Shown piece after piece: positions 1 through 11,473 of a stretch of DNA of 64,000 bases. The notes under the pieces were generated by a model that searched no databases, had not been told where the DNA came from, and was given only the letters and a program-made list of their open reading frames with translations. The DNA comes from Bryoerythrophyllum caledonicum. Its lineage: Eukaryota > Streptophyta > Bryopsida > Pottiales > Pottiaceae. Numbering within the stretch: position 1 is the stretch's first letter; each line of letters begins with the position of its first letter. The position numbers were made by a program, and so were the translations under genes. Location of the stretch: contig OZ020514.1 in the NCBI GenBank assembly GCA_963971425.1, positions 45,785,527 through 45,849,526 of the forward strand, given 5' to 3'.

Positions 1-801
1 AAGAAGTTCCATACTCTTTAACTCCTTGCCATCTTGAGCAGAACCTGGTAGAGCACGCAGAGGAACGCAATATAGTGGCGGTTTTGCCCACCAAGGACCA
101 ACGGCTTTGTAGATGACCCGGAGTAGGTCGAGGCGCCTTTTGACGAGTTCACGGTAAACCATTCCATGCGGCGCAAGGTAGATCTTTGACGAATGAAACT
201 TAACTGGCAGAACCAACTGCCCAAACGGATAACAACGCCCCAATCCTTTCTAGACCGTGTTGTACATCTCCTCGACCTCCTAACTGTTGGTATTAGATGA
301 GAGGTTGTTCAGACATACCAGTGCTTCGGCCACTGTCTTCACCTTTGCAGTTTTTTTAGACGCCCGCTTCTTTGGAGCCTTCGGTGGCGACACGTCCGTA
401 TCAGGTGCCTCGGCAACAACAGTCAGTGCTGAACTGCTAGCCTTTTTTGAGACCCTTGGCTTCTTTACAGCTTTATGTTTGCCATGCCCCTCAGATCTGC
501 CATTGAGCGCCACTCTGTGGTCCTTTGCCTACATAAAGTAGTCCACCAATTCCGCGCGGCTCTCTTGGTACATGTCGTTAAATTGCATGCCCACCTCCTG
601 TGCCGGCATGCAAAGCTCTTGTGAGCAGAGGGCCCAGCGAATTCGAACAACATAAGACTCCGGGTCGTCTGCCACTCGAACCTTCACCTTCAGTAGGAGT
701 CGAATACAGTCATCGTTCTCAGGATCTTCCATAATATCCATCACAGCGACCAGGTTTCCACCAAGAAAACTCTTGCCCATGTGCTTCCCGTTAATTCCCA
801 T
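1..801 (-). pseudogene. Unrecognised protein gene, decayed, runs off the window edge
   Basis: One minus-strand frame runs from an ATG at 801-799 to the window edge and is broken by three stops, all TAG, with no frameshift seen. The first 90 residues look like a folded domain (KSFLGGNLVAVMDIMEDPEN, then a stretch ending ESRAELVDYFM). A Lys/Ala/Ser-rich low-complexity linker follows (KKPRVSKKASSSALTVVAE). After it comes a stretch that again reads like folded protein (GQLVLPVKFHSSKIYLAPHG). I recognise no family. It is transcribed away from the DUF7869-type gene that starts near 1.65 kb, with about 850 bp between them, so it may be the partner gene of the same element. A decayed host gene is the alternative. 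The reading is clear; the function is unknown. Confidence 0.45.
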
Positions 802-1654
802 TTAAATCACCTCCCCCAGAGCTCCTCCGCCTTGTTCCGCCTGTTGGGTGATCCTCCACTGCTTTCTTCAACTGCCGGAAACACTAAATCGGCTAGCCGC
901 GGACGGATTCAGTCCTGAACTAGGAAAAACTTTACAACCTAATCCTGAAGCTGTTTAACTAAACCAGAAAGAGCAGATTGCAAATGACCCGGTTTGGTGG
1001 AAGCCTGACCTTTTATACCTCGTCGAATTTGAACGCCGCGACCACTCCATCATCTTTCGTACTTAATCGAAAGGCCATCAAAGAGTCTCCGTAGTCTGAT
1101 TGTCTGATAGTCTCGGTAGTCTGACAGTTTTCTTCCAACCGGTTGGATTTACAATTGGCATTTTCAATTTAATTTAAAATCATTTTTTTATAAAAATATT
1201 CAAATTTGCTTATCGTTTTTTAGTTCTGATGTAACTTTCTTTTAATATTCTAATTTAGATTTTCTTGAATATCTCTTTTATATATTTATTGATTTTTTGT
1301 AATTTCTTTTCAGTTTGGCTTTTGGATTTGACTCATTCATCCTCGTCATTTATATTTTATTTTTGATTCTCTAGAAAATCTTTTCGAATATTGTATTGAA
1401 GTTTCACATTCTATTCCGTTCGAATTTGAATTTGAAGTCCAGGATTGATCGCGCGCAAATTTCTGGGCGCGGATCCACGATGATTTTGGCACGGAATTTC
1501 AAAATCGACTCTTTGGCACATTGTTCAGCTGAGAGAGGGATATCAACGCCCTATTTGTGAGCCATTCTCGAGCTGGATGTGTGATCCATAGGTTGATTTT
1601 ATCGACAAATTTTGTCGGCTCCCAGCCGACGAAGCCAAGTTGGCATTCTGGAAC
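802..1654. other. Divergent spacer between two diverging genes
   Basis: No coding signal seen. The stretch from about 1150 to 1450 is AT-rich. At 1135-1146 lies a perfect 12-bp palindrome, CCAACCGGTTGG, preceded by three loose copies of TAGTCTGA (1093-1126). The last part (1614-1630) holds the first copy of the element's 17-bp palindrome. As a spacer between diverging genes it probably held both promoters; no firm TATA box can be assigned. Confidence 0.4.
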
Positions 1655-2740
1655 ATGGATTGCGGACCCATTCTATCGTTCATGAAGAACGGAAAATCAG
1701 GTCGATGGAAGCCCCGTAAAGGTGTTCAAGTCGCCCTAACTCACTCGGGCCTCTACTTTGCTAGTCGTGCAGTTGTTCAAAAAATAATTCTGAGGGATCT
1801 ATAGATTATTCGTGTCAAGGTGATCGATGTTCCCGATTTGATGGAAATGCCTATTATGTTCTCAACTGATGGTTAAACCATGCTTCGCAAATGTTGTGGC
1901 CGGTCAATTGATTGGGAGGCGGCTGACCTTCGGCCATTCACTATCATCGACGAACTCATTGAGGATCCACCGGAATCCATATTGCAACCCGTCGAGGATA
2001 TCAAACCAGTTCTGTCGTTTCTGAACCTTCGTGACGGCATGGAGGTTGCCCTCCTTGTTGATGTCATGGGTCACGACTGTTGTGCAGGCGTAGGAGTTAT
2101 CGACGAGTGCTCACCAAAAGGATTGTGGAAAGGGTTCCTAATTCCTCACAGCTTCTTTCTGGTTGTCCGAGTCGAGACAGTAAATGTCAAGTTCCTCACT
2201 CATACTGCATATTGCGAGCTCCCTGAGGTGAGCATGCTTGGTGACACGGTGGGTAACCTTGTTCTTTAGAGTGGCTATAGAGTTCTCCCCATGCGGGTCG
2301 GTGACGACACTGGATACGCCTCAACTGATGAATCTCCAATGAGTGAGATGTCAGGCGCTTCGGATGACGACGACCGCGGGGACAGGATCTATGATGACAG
2401 CACTTTTCCAGTGTCCTCAGGATTCGATGGGGAATCTGGCAGCGACTCCAAAGTAAGCCGAGAAGGATATGAGGACGTTCTGTCCGCTGGCAGCCAACCC
2501 TCGACTGACCAACCACCAATTGAAGCAACCTTCCCTTCAGGAGTCAAATGTGATCAATTTTGGTATCCGGATTGACCACGATGGAGGAACAAATACTGCC
2601 ACTTGCTCGACAATAACTTCGCATTAGTTGGGCGGGCGATGATTCAAGTTTGCCTCCCGCATGAGGCATGTGATGCGGACATATTGGGTGACATTGACGT
2701 GGGCGTACTCTTTGTTTCTGACATGAGGATCTTCAGATGA
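1655..2740 (+). pseudogene. Acidic leader protein upstream of the DUF7869-type gene, decayed
   Basis: A single plus-strand frame starts at ATG 1655 (MDCGPILSFMKNGKSGRW) and can be followed to about 2740, interrupted by several stops but no frameshift. Residues coded at 1880-2269 look like a folded domain (EDIKPVLSFLNLRDGMEVAL). The part at 2291-2575 is Asp/Ser-rich (SEMSGASDDDDRGDRIYDDS). It precedes the DUF7869-type gene on the same strand in a different frame, so it may be an earlier exon of that gene or a separate small gene. No family recognised. Its Asp-rich part resembles in composition the acidic ORF at 6378-6692. Confidence 0.4.
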
Positions 2741-2918
2741 CCACGCTGCGCTGGAAGATTTTGTACACACGCCTGGAAGGTGGTCCACTTCTGTTTGAGT
2801 GCCTTATCTACTGTTCAGAGCACAATCAAGCCACATGTAAAGATGACGGGCTCGAGGGGGTGGCCAAGGATCCATACAGAGGTATGAAACGGAAGCTTAA
2901 GTAGAAGAGCGATGTTTC

Positions 2919-5733
2919 TGTTTCCAAGTTTCGACGCCTCTAGTCCAAAGCTGCTTGTCAGATTGTTAGTTCGAAAAAGTGTTGTTCGAGACGATGCTGT
3001 CAGATTTTTCTTTGAGCGGACACTTGTAAAATCCGGCAGCAGTTCTACTCCTCAAGCTTCGAGCAACGGCGTGAAACTGCGTACGTTGTTCACGGCCAGC
3101 TCCACAAAGTTCCGGGCTTCTAGAAACCCTTCATCACTCTGCATGGCGTCGATGTTTGCGAAGTTGCCTGGTTTTGCATTCATGGCGTCTCCAAGTCTGC
3201 ATACTGCAAGTATAAATTGGATTCATTGAACGGACGCGTAAACGGTTGTCATGGAAATGCTGGAATACTGCGCCCCATGTCTCAGACTGTTCAGGCTTGT
3301 GAGACCATTTCCAGAATCATCAACGATAATGCAGACCACGACAACAAGAGGGTTGCATCTCTGATGGTTCTATCTGCTGCGATGAACTGGAATCATCTCC
3401 GTGACATGTCCAACATGGTAAGGTTCTACATTCTTCCTACTTGCACATGTGACTTGCTCATGTAACCCATTTTGTCGGCTGGCAGCCCATGCATGTCTAT
3501 TTTTGCATCTCTCTAATTCTACATCATTAGTCTTAATCGCATTCTTTGTCGATTCCAGGTGAACTCTGAATGTTGTGTCAAGCCAATTTCGCAATCTGCT
3601 GTTAGTCGATTGAAACGGAAGTTTTTTCGGAACATTGAGGTAAAGGCCGTTGGTAGGAACTTTTTGAGATGTACTGAGTGTGACTATCTGGTTGAGTTTC
3701 TTGCCAAATATCCTCACGGGTCTGACGTATGGCAAGCACTACATGATGATCAGGCAAGGCATCTCAACTATCAAAGTGCTTGCCGTAATATGTACTCTGG
3801 ATGGACATCTCAGTCCATTAATTACCCGTCTGAGTTTCTCTGCATTATTCACGACAAGATGGACACTTCTAAGACGGCCATTCCAAGAATGCAGCGGATT
3901 ACGAAGGCGATTGCGGGTCTTGGACATATTCCTATTTCATGTACTGGCATGCTAACTCACGGTCACGGCGACGGTGCGTATGCGCGTTACTCGACGTCCT
4001 TATGGCCCGGGGACTCCAATTTCACAATCTCGTCTATCTGCCATGTTCTTCGGGCTTTAGGGCGCCGACTTGTGCGAGAGTCTAAGCAGCTTTTTACATG
4101 TCCACCTCAAAATCCGTTCTATGAAGCTCTACTCCGAGGTAAATCCAGATGTAGTTCGTCGATTCCAGAAGCTAGGGGCGATCCCCTCCCAGTTTCTTGG
4201 CTCGCTCAATCGGAAGTTAAGCTTCCTCGGAAGCTGTATCTCCAACTTGATAACTCTGCAAAGGATAACAAGAATAGGTTTGTCATGGCCTTTTGTTCGC
4301 TTCTCACAGCCAGAGGAATTTTTAAGGAAGTGACTGTGAGATTCTTGATTGTCGGCCACACTCATGAGGACATTGACGCGCATTTTAGTTACCTTTCAAA
4401 ATTCATCAAACGGAAAAACACATACTACTTAGCTGACCTCATGAAATCTTTCATGCACTCTCAGAAGACAATAGCCTTTATTCCTGAACTTGTTCGAGAG
4501 GTTGCTGATTTCAAAAGTTACATTGTTGATTACCATCACAACGGCAAGAATAAGCTTGTCGGTCTTGGTGAGATGCACCTTTTAAAATTTTACGTTGAAG
4601 AGGAAGGTGAAGATGCCGGATGGCCGGTCATGAGATACAAGAGAAGTGCGACGGATTCATCATGGCTCCCTCTGGGTGAGGCTCATTTGTTTTTTGTCAT
4701 CATTTTGTTTGCTATCATTTTCTGCCGATTCTCTTGTTACTTACCCGTTGGCTGCCAGCCGACGGATTTTACCTTTGTGCTTCTTTTGTCCTCCTTGCCT
4801 TTGATTTCATTGCCTTCTTGTTTTCGTCTAACTTTTTTGTATTTTGCAATCAGATAAGCCTGTGAAGATGTGGACGACGGATCAATTCGGGAATCCTAAC
4901 CTTCCGATCGGTGATCCGAAACCACTACCCTTCAAGCCGCTTTTGGGTGACGTTCATGTCAACGAATCAAAGCAAAACAAGGAGAAGGAGGTCGCAAGGG
5001 CCACAGGAAACAACGAGAAGCAGTCCTTTATCAAAAACGGTATTACAAAATATATTGAGTTCTAGAGGACGGGCATGGCTCGAGACAAAAGATATGCCGC
5101 GGATATGGCACCTTTCATTGCATATTGGAAGCGTATTTTACGGCTTATTTCTGGTCCTCTCCCTCCTAATCCCGGCTGTCTACGCGAAGGATTCTGGCCG
5201 AAATCGGACTGGATGCGTCATCATGCTCGCGCAGCATCACTGCCCGATGCAATTATTTCCAGCTCGGATGTCACACTAGAAGATGAACCCAATCCTTACC
5301 CTACTGCGGCCCAGAGATGAGCTGTCCGAAATTGTCCTTCAATCCGTTTCGTGATGTTTTTCTTTTTTATTTTGTTCTTTGCCGACCCTACACTGGTCAT
5401 TACCTTCCTGTGTGGATGAGTCGAGTACTGGAGTGCGTTAACCACACTCTTGAAGATTCCTACGGGAACTTTAAGGTTGAATGGTGGGTTCCACTTATGA
5501 CCAAGAAAGATTCTAAAAAGATCATTGGAAAGGAGTGTTGGAATAGGTGGTGGGAACAGGAACAACGGGATCCAGATGTTCAGAACTACGGTATCGTTCT
5601 ATTCTCGCATCGCTACCCGTCTCATAATAAGTGTGGGCCGCAAAAGACCCACCGTATCCCGCTTGAAGCTGCGAGCGCTGCAATGGCTTGTTTGGAGGCA
5701 GGTGGCATCGATGTTCATGGCAATGGCGATTGA
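2919..5733 (+). pseudogene. DUF7869-type transposase-like gene with introns
   Basis: The frame opens with Cys-rich sequence (about 2950-3010), then YVVHGQLHKVPGF, KPFITLHGVDVCEV and VNGCHGNAGI, the N-terminal pattern of the large eukaryotic DUF7869 protein family. Intron 1 is 3418-3558 and intron 2 is 4676-4853, both GT-AG and phase-consistent. The exon at 3559-4675 holds three acidic motifs in order: IIHDKMDTSKTAIP, LYLQLDNSAKDNKNRF and VGHTHEDIDAHF. I infer an RNase H-like DDE/D-type catalytic core. The C-terminal exon region (to 5733) has FKVEWWVPLMTKK. A few in-frame stops break it. The family is widespread and repetitive in eukaryotes; a transposase role is inferred from copy behaviour and motifs, not shown here. 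Confidence 0.65.
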
Positions 5734-6250
5734 TTGCTTTTCTGGTCGACTGCCAGCCGACGGATTGATGTTCACTGCAATGTAATTTGTTCATCATTTA
5801 TTATTTTGAATGCTGCGTGGAACAGTAGTATCTGCCGATCTTCGGCCACTGATACTTTTTTCAAGTAACTCATCTGACGGGATCTCAATCTGAATAGTAG
5901 GTGTTTTTCTTGTCGGCTGCCAGCCAACAGCCTCTGTATTTTGCGTATGCAATTCGATTCATTTTTTGTGGTCAAAGTCTACGTGCGTGTGAAGGAAGGA
6001 ATGAAATTTGTGGCAAGTGTGTTGCTCGATATCATAATGATGAGTAGATGGATAGTTGTACATGAGTAATTATTGTTGATGCGCAATTTGCGGCAAGTGA
6101 ATTATAATTTCACGGATTCACTGTATGTGCAATATCTCATTGTGTTCACTTGATTTTGAGTATCTAGAATTTTACTTGCTGCAGATTGGAGTGTTTTGTC
6201 TGCACTCGTTTTCTCCTTTTTTTAGTCTGATTCTGCTTCCAGCCGACGAC

Positions 6251-6692
6251 ATGGTTGAGACTCGGAGTATGGCCCTAGTTAGGAGAGCAAGAGAGGAAAA
6301 GGAGGAGAGGGAGGCAAATGAAGCCAGAGTTGCCAGGGAGGCAGAGTCTCAGAAAAGTGTAGTGTCTGAAAACTCATGTGGATAGCACTGTTCCGTCGAG
6401 TGACGTTCATGAGGAGAACTGGAACGATAAAGATGTAATTGACGAAGAAGAGTCCGACATTGATGACGATTCCGACGACGATGGCGGTCTCCACGTCGAT
6501 GCTCAATTGGGATGCTCTGATGAAGAAGACCGCTACTGCAATGGATCAGACGAGGTGGACTTGTGGGCTACCGGAAACGTTGACAGCGATTCATTTTTAA
6601 GCTTTACGAGTAATCCGTTAGAAATCGGATGCGACACCAATTCGGACGTGGACTCCGATATGTACGCTTCTGCATGGCGCAAGAATTGGTAG
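6251..6692 (+). CDS. Small acidic charged protein, unrecognised
   Basis: An ATG at 6251 opens a Lys/Glu/Arg-rich helix (MVETRSMALVRRAREEKEER), very likely coiled coil. The overlapping frame at 6378-6692 is extremely acidic (DEEESDIDDDSDDDGG) and ends with a stop after WRKNW. The two frames overlap by a few bases, so either one frameshift or an unseen splice joins them. It follows the DUF7869-type gene on the same strand and is probably its last part or a satellite gene of the element. MVETRS is also a common start of gag-like proteins, but nothing else supports that. Confidence 0.35.
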
Positions 6693-7418
6693 ATGTACAA
6701 TATATTTCAGCTTGTTAATAGCCCCCGGCAGTTGTTTTTCTCTGATCGATTTTCCAGACTGCTGCCACCTATGGAGCACCTCCAAATGTAACCTTCATTT
6801 TTACTAAAATATCGTGCTCTATTCGGATCTTATCCAGGAACTACTTCTTTTAATTCAAGCGCCGTTTTTACCTTTCTGTTTTGATGTTGTACTTGGTAGA
6901 ATCCTATGTGTCATATGAGTTCAACAGTCTTTTGTCCGTGTATTGTCTTCTGTCTTCTGTTCGTGTATTGTCTTCTATAGTAATTTTGTTATCAATGTAT
7001 TCTCTTGAAGGATATTTTTGGAAGTTCTATATTTATACGTGTTGCCAATTGGCAGTCATCTTTTCATGAAACCCACTTCCTCGTCTTTGTTTCTGTCTTC
7101 AGTACGATCACCTGTATTTCTTTACCCACTTTGCCAGACTTTTTTGATGGATGTTTTATTCACAATATTCTATTGACAGGATTTCATTCTTATTCATTGA
7201 AGTTCTTCTTGTCGGCTGCCATCCAACAACCTTTTTTTATTTCGAGTTTGGAGATCATCTGTTTGCCCTACTTACTCGGGTCTTTATTCTCTAAGTGTTT
7301 CCTTAATTTTTCAGAAGATCATTCTGCCATCTGCTGCTACTTTTGCGAGTTGCCTACGAGGAGCCTTCTTTGTTTGAAGTCCACTAAACTCTCTATTGTC
7401 CGTCGATTGCCGGCCAAC

Positions 7419-8000
7419 GTCTGTACTCGAAGGACAAACCATGTTCTTCGTTTTCATGTTGACCACCTCTCATGGCTGCATATTTTTGGTTCAATTTCCA
7501 AATAATCACCTTATTTTTCATCCCATTTTTTGAATAAATTGTTTGATCATTGGAGTTTTTTTTATCACCTTTTTTTATCATGAGATTTCTTCTATAAATA
7601 TATTTGGTGATTCTGATTCCTCGTCATTCTTTGTTGACTGGCCCCGACCTTTAATTCTGTCTTTAAGAATCCTTAGGGCATATGGAGATTATTTAGGATT
7701 CAAGGGAAATAATTAGGGTCTGGGAGAATATTTAGGGTCTATGGAGAATATGTAGGTTTTTGGAGAGTCTTTAGATTTTGTGGATTAACGGCCAACGGTT
7801 AAATTTAAGGAATCTATTGGTTTTGAAGAGACTTCATAATGATATGGGACAGTAATCATAGTTTTGTGTGGGACAATGTTTGGAGGAACGCAATTTTCAA
7901 TGTATATCTTTAGGATTTAGCCCATATTTTCTTGTTTTATTGTATGATATAGGAAATGAAATCCGAGTCTAAGTTTTTTTAGGTCCATAATTGATAGATA
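7419..8000. other. AT-rich spacer with a short degenerate tandem repeat
   Basis: No gene seen. At about 7676-7785 there is a run of degenerate copies of a unit like GGAGAATATTTAGGGTCTAT, period roughly 22-28 bp. The stretch from about 7900 passes gradually into the first unit of the 274-bp satellite. Confidence 0.35.
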
Positions 8001-10430
8001 TGTCCATATTTAGTTAAATATCCGTTTCATGCGATAACGCTTCGTCTCTTAACCCTGATTTTCAGCAGCGAGCCCATGATTCACCACAATTGGAATTGTC
8101 AAACGGCCATAACTCATTCAAATGTTGTCCGAGTTGGGCATATGAGGTGTTTTTCCACATCTACATGAATGAACATGCCAAAAAAAATATACTATGCCGT
8201 GTTTGGTGAATTTTTGAGTGAGTTATGCTCTTCAGAAGATTGCAGATAAGGAATTTCGTCAACTCTCGACTTGTGGACCTTTTCATATACTTGAACTATT
8301 CATGCAATAATGCTTCGTCTCTTAACTCTGATTTTTAGCAGCTAGCCCATGATTCTCTGCATTTGCAAGTTTCAAACGGCCATAAGTCATTCAAATTTTG
8401 TGCAAAGTAGGCGTGTAAGGTGTTCTTCCTCATGTACAGAAAATGTACATGCCGAAAAACATCTAAAATACCTTGTTTGGACAATTTTTGAGTGAGTTAT
8501 GCTATTCAGAAGATTGCTGATAAGAAATTTTGACAACTCTCGACTTGTGGACCTTTTCATATACTTCTACTATTCATGCAATAATGCTTCGTCACTTAAC
8601 TCTGATTCCAGCATCCAGTCCATCATTCTCCACATTTGCAAGTTTCAAACGGTCATAACTCATTCAAATTTTTACCGAATTGGGCATATGAGGGGTTTTT
8701 CCACATGTTCAGGAAATGAACATGCCAAAAAACATCCCATATGCCCTTATTGGTTAGTATTAATGTGAGTTATGCTCTTCAGAAGATTGCGGATAAGAAA
8801 TTTTCACATCTCTCGACTTGTGGACCTTTTTATATACTTCTACTATTCATGCAATAATGCTTCGTCTTTTAACTCTAATTTATATCAGCTAGCGCATGAT
8901 TCTTCACATTTGCAAGTTTCAAACGGCCATAACTCATTCAATTTTTGTCGGAAGTAGGCATGTAAGGTGTTTTTCCACATCAACAGAAAATGTACATGCC
9001 AAACGACATCTAATATGCGCTATTTGGTCAACTTTTGAGTGAGTTATGCTCTTCACAAGATTGCTAATATGAAATTTTGACAATCACAACTTCTAGACCT
9101 TTTCATATACTTCTACTATTCATGCAATAATGCTTCGTCTCTTTACTTTGATTTGCAGCAGCGAGCCCAAGATTCTCCACATTTGCAAGTTTCAATCAGC
9201 CATAACTCATTCAAATTTGGACCGAATTGGGCACATAAGGTGTTTGTCCACATCTACAGGAAATGTTCATTCCAAAAGACATCTATTATGCCCTGTTCGG
9301 TGAGTCTTTGAGTGAGTTATGCTCTTCCAACGATTGCTCACAAGAAATTTTGACAACTCTCGACTATTGGACCTTTGCATATACTTCTACTATTCGTGCA
9401 ATAATGCTTTGCCTCTTAACTCTCATTTCCAGCAGCCAGCCCATGATTCTCCGCATTTGCAATTTTCAAATGGCCATAATTCATTCAAATTTTGTCGGGA
9501 TTGGGCATATGAGGTGTTTTTCTACTTTAACAGAAAATGTTCATGCCAAAAGACATCTAATATACTTGTTTGGTTTATTTTTGAGTGAGTTATGCTCTTC
9601 ACAAGATTTCTGATAAGAATTTTTGAAAACTCTCGACTTGTGGACCTTTTCATACTCTTCTATTATTCATGCAATAATGCTTCGCCTATTAATTCTCATT
9701 TTGAGCAACCAGCCCATGATTCTCCACATTTGCAAGTTTCATATGGCCATAACTCATTCTAATTTTGTCAGAATTGGGCACATGAGGTGTGTCTCTACAT
9801 CTTCAAAAAATGAACATGCCAAAAGACATCTAGTATGGCTTGTTTGGTCAATTTTTGAGTGAGTTATGCTCTTCAAAAGATTGTTGATAAGAAATTTTGA
9901 CGACTCTTGACTTGTGGACCTTTAAATATACTTCTACTATTCATGCATTAATGCTTCGCCTCTTAATCCTGATTTTTAGTAGCGAGCCCATGATTCTACA
10001 CATTTGCAAGTTTCAAACGGCCATCACTCATTCAAATTTTGTCCGAATTGGGAACATGAGGTGTTTGTCCACATCTAAAGGAATTGTTCATTTCAAAAGA
10101 CATCTACTATGCCATGTTTGGTCAATTTTTGAGTGAGTTATGCTCTTTAGGAGATTGCTGATAAGAAATTTTGACAACTCTCAACTTGTGGACCTTTTCA
10201 TATACTTCTACTATTCATGCAATAATGCTTCGTCACTTAACCCTGATTTTCATAAGCCAGCCCATGATTCTCCACATATGCAAGTTTTAAACGGCCATTA
10301 CTCATTCGATTTTTGTCGGAATTGGGCTTTTGAGGTGTGTCTCTACATCTACAAAAAATGTTCATGCCAAAAGACATCTAATATGCGCTATTTGGTCAAT
10401 GTTTGAGTGAGTTATGCTGTTCAGAAGATT
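8000..10430. repeat. Satellite array, unit 273-274 bp, about nine copies
   Basis: The anchor GAGTGAGTTATGCTCTTC recurs at 8216, 8490, about 8764, 9037, 9310, 9583, 9857, 10131 and 10405, so the period is 273-274 bp. Other conserved blocks are TTTCAAACGGCCATAACTCA, CTCGACTTGTGGACCTTTTC and CATGCCAAAAGACATCTA. Units differ by roughly 10-20 per cent by eye. A 273-bp unit equals 91 codons, so each unit has an 80-90 codon open frame closed by a TGA in the anchor. These frames look like by-products of the repeat rather than genes. The array sits between the DUF7869-type element and the CACTA element. Confidence 0.9.
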
Positions 10431-11100
10431 CTTTGGTTGGTTGATGTAATGAGTTGTTACTGGTGTAAAGAATTCCAACATTTCTTAGCCTTTGTTTATA
10501 TGAAAGACGTCTTCGACAAGCGGATAATATCAATTCCACGACAAGTGTAAAACTTATGACTAAATAATAGAAGTAGTAAATTCATGATCTGAACTTCGTC
10601 ATGAATGTGAAACCACCATATTGAGCCCTTCTCTTTTGTACTAGCGGATATTCCAAGTATAGAAGAGCACACATTTTGGACTACACAATGCTCAAATTTA
10701 TGGTTTACCTTCTCTTTGCTCCTATCCTCAAAATCCATGCCAATTGAATTTTTATGCTCCGACAAACCCATGCCGTGATATACATTATGAATACATAATT
10801 GTTTCTAACGTACATATGAGATATATTAAAGAACGTACCAAGATCCAAACTTTACACAGTTTCACTGCATGTTTCATACTAGCTCCATGTATATTTAATG
10901 ATTTAATAAATCATATAGACCTTAGCATTTCTATGAGTCTAGGATTGTGTCTGAATACCGACTATATACAATCTATACACGGTTCATACAAAGGTTGATA
11001 ATATGTTCATTCACATTATGTATCCTAAATACAACATAAATTTAAGTCATTTTCAACTAAGATACTAGCAACAACATAAAACAGTGGAAGGAACTCTACA
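10431..11100. other. Gene-free stretch between satellite and CACTA gene
   Basis: No convincing coding frame, repeat or RNA gene. Short chance frames exist on both strands. The left end of the CACTA element probably lies here or inside the satellite, but I could not find a CACTA terminus. Confidence 0.3.
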
Positions 11101-11152
11101 TACCAAAAATGTACGACGTTTGAACAATGCTGATTGTCGAAAATCTTCATTG

Positions 11153-11452
11153 TCAAGTCCGTCCTTGAGTCTCAGACAAGATGTCCCCCTCTGCGATGTC
11201 GAGGTCAGTCTCGGCATTTCCAATATCAGTTTCTTCACATACACTCTCTCGTGCTGCAGCTTGGATATCGTCACTTGTAACAAATTCTCGTGTTTCTCCA
11301 GCTAAAACCATTCGACATAAAAACCTCCATGTATTGTTCGGACTCTGATTGATTTCGTCGGTGAGGAGGGGTTCTGGTTGAGAGACCCGGAGCATTAAAC
11401 ACACGCTCCGCAATATCTGGTCAAAAATCATCATTGTCCGCTTGAGCCTCAC
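11153..11452 (-). pseudogene. Acidic C-terminal tail of the CACTA transposase
   Basis: This frame ends in an acidic stretch (ARESVCEETDIGNAETDLDI) and lies directly downstream of the DUF4216 module on the same strand, where TNP2-type proteins usually carry a variable acidic tail. A different frame at about 11430-11500 gives EWKVIVEKPPRSRREAQ, which matches the usual end of DUF4216, so a frameshift separates the domain from this tail, or the tail is not translated. Confidence 0.4.
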
Positions 11453-11473
11453 GCCTTGATCGTGGTGGCTTTT

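Larger units (their letters stand above)
1614..7418. repeat. Dispersed 17-bp palindrome, consensus GTCGGCTGCCAGCCGAC
   Basis: The consensus is an odd-length perfect palindrome: two 8-bp arms around a central C. Copies with 0-4 mismatches are at 1614-1630, 2482-2498, 3474-3490, 4747-4763, 5745-5761, 5912-5928, 7211-7227 and 7402-7418. A right half-site (CCAGCCGAC) sits at 6239-6247. Several copies are preceded by a T-run, and those at 4747 and 5745 are followed by GGATT. Two lie inside introns of the DUF7869-type gene (3418-3558 and 4676-4853). I saw no copy outside this interval, so the motif belongs to this element. It may be a protein-binding site or an RNA hairpin. Confidence 0.7.

Noticed and set aside
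1-801. TAG reassigned to an amino acid
   Set aside because: Other genes here use TAG as a normal terminator (the SNARE ends in TAG) and the Helentron also has TAA and TGA breaks; decay explains it better.
6717-7505. Plus-strand frames at 6881-7069 and 7005-7505 as genes
   Set aside because: Very T-rich, hydrophobic by composition, no start context or motifs; they look like 3' flank of the element.
8499-10406. Five or more 80-116 codon frames inside the 274-bp satellite
   Set aside because: They recur once per unit, decay with the unit and close at the same anchor; by-products of a 273-bp period.
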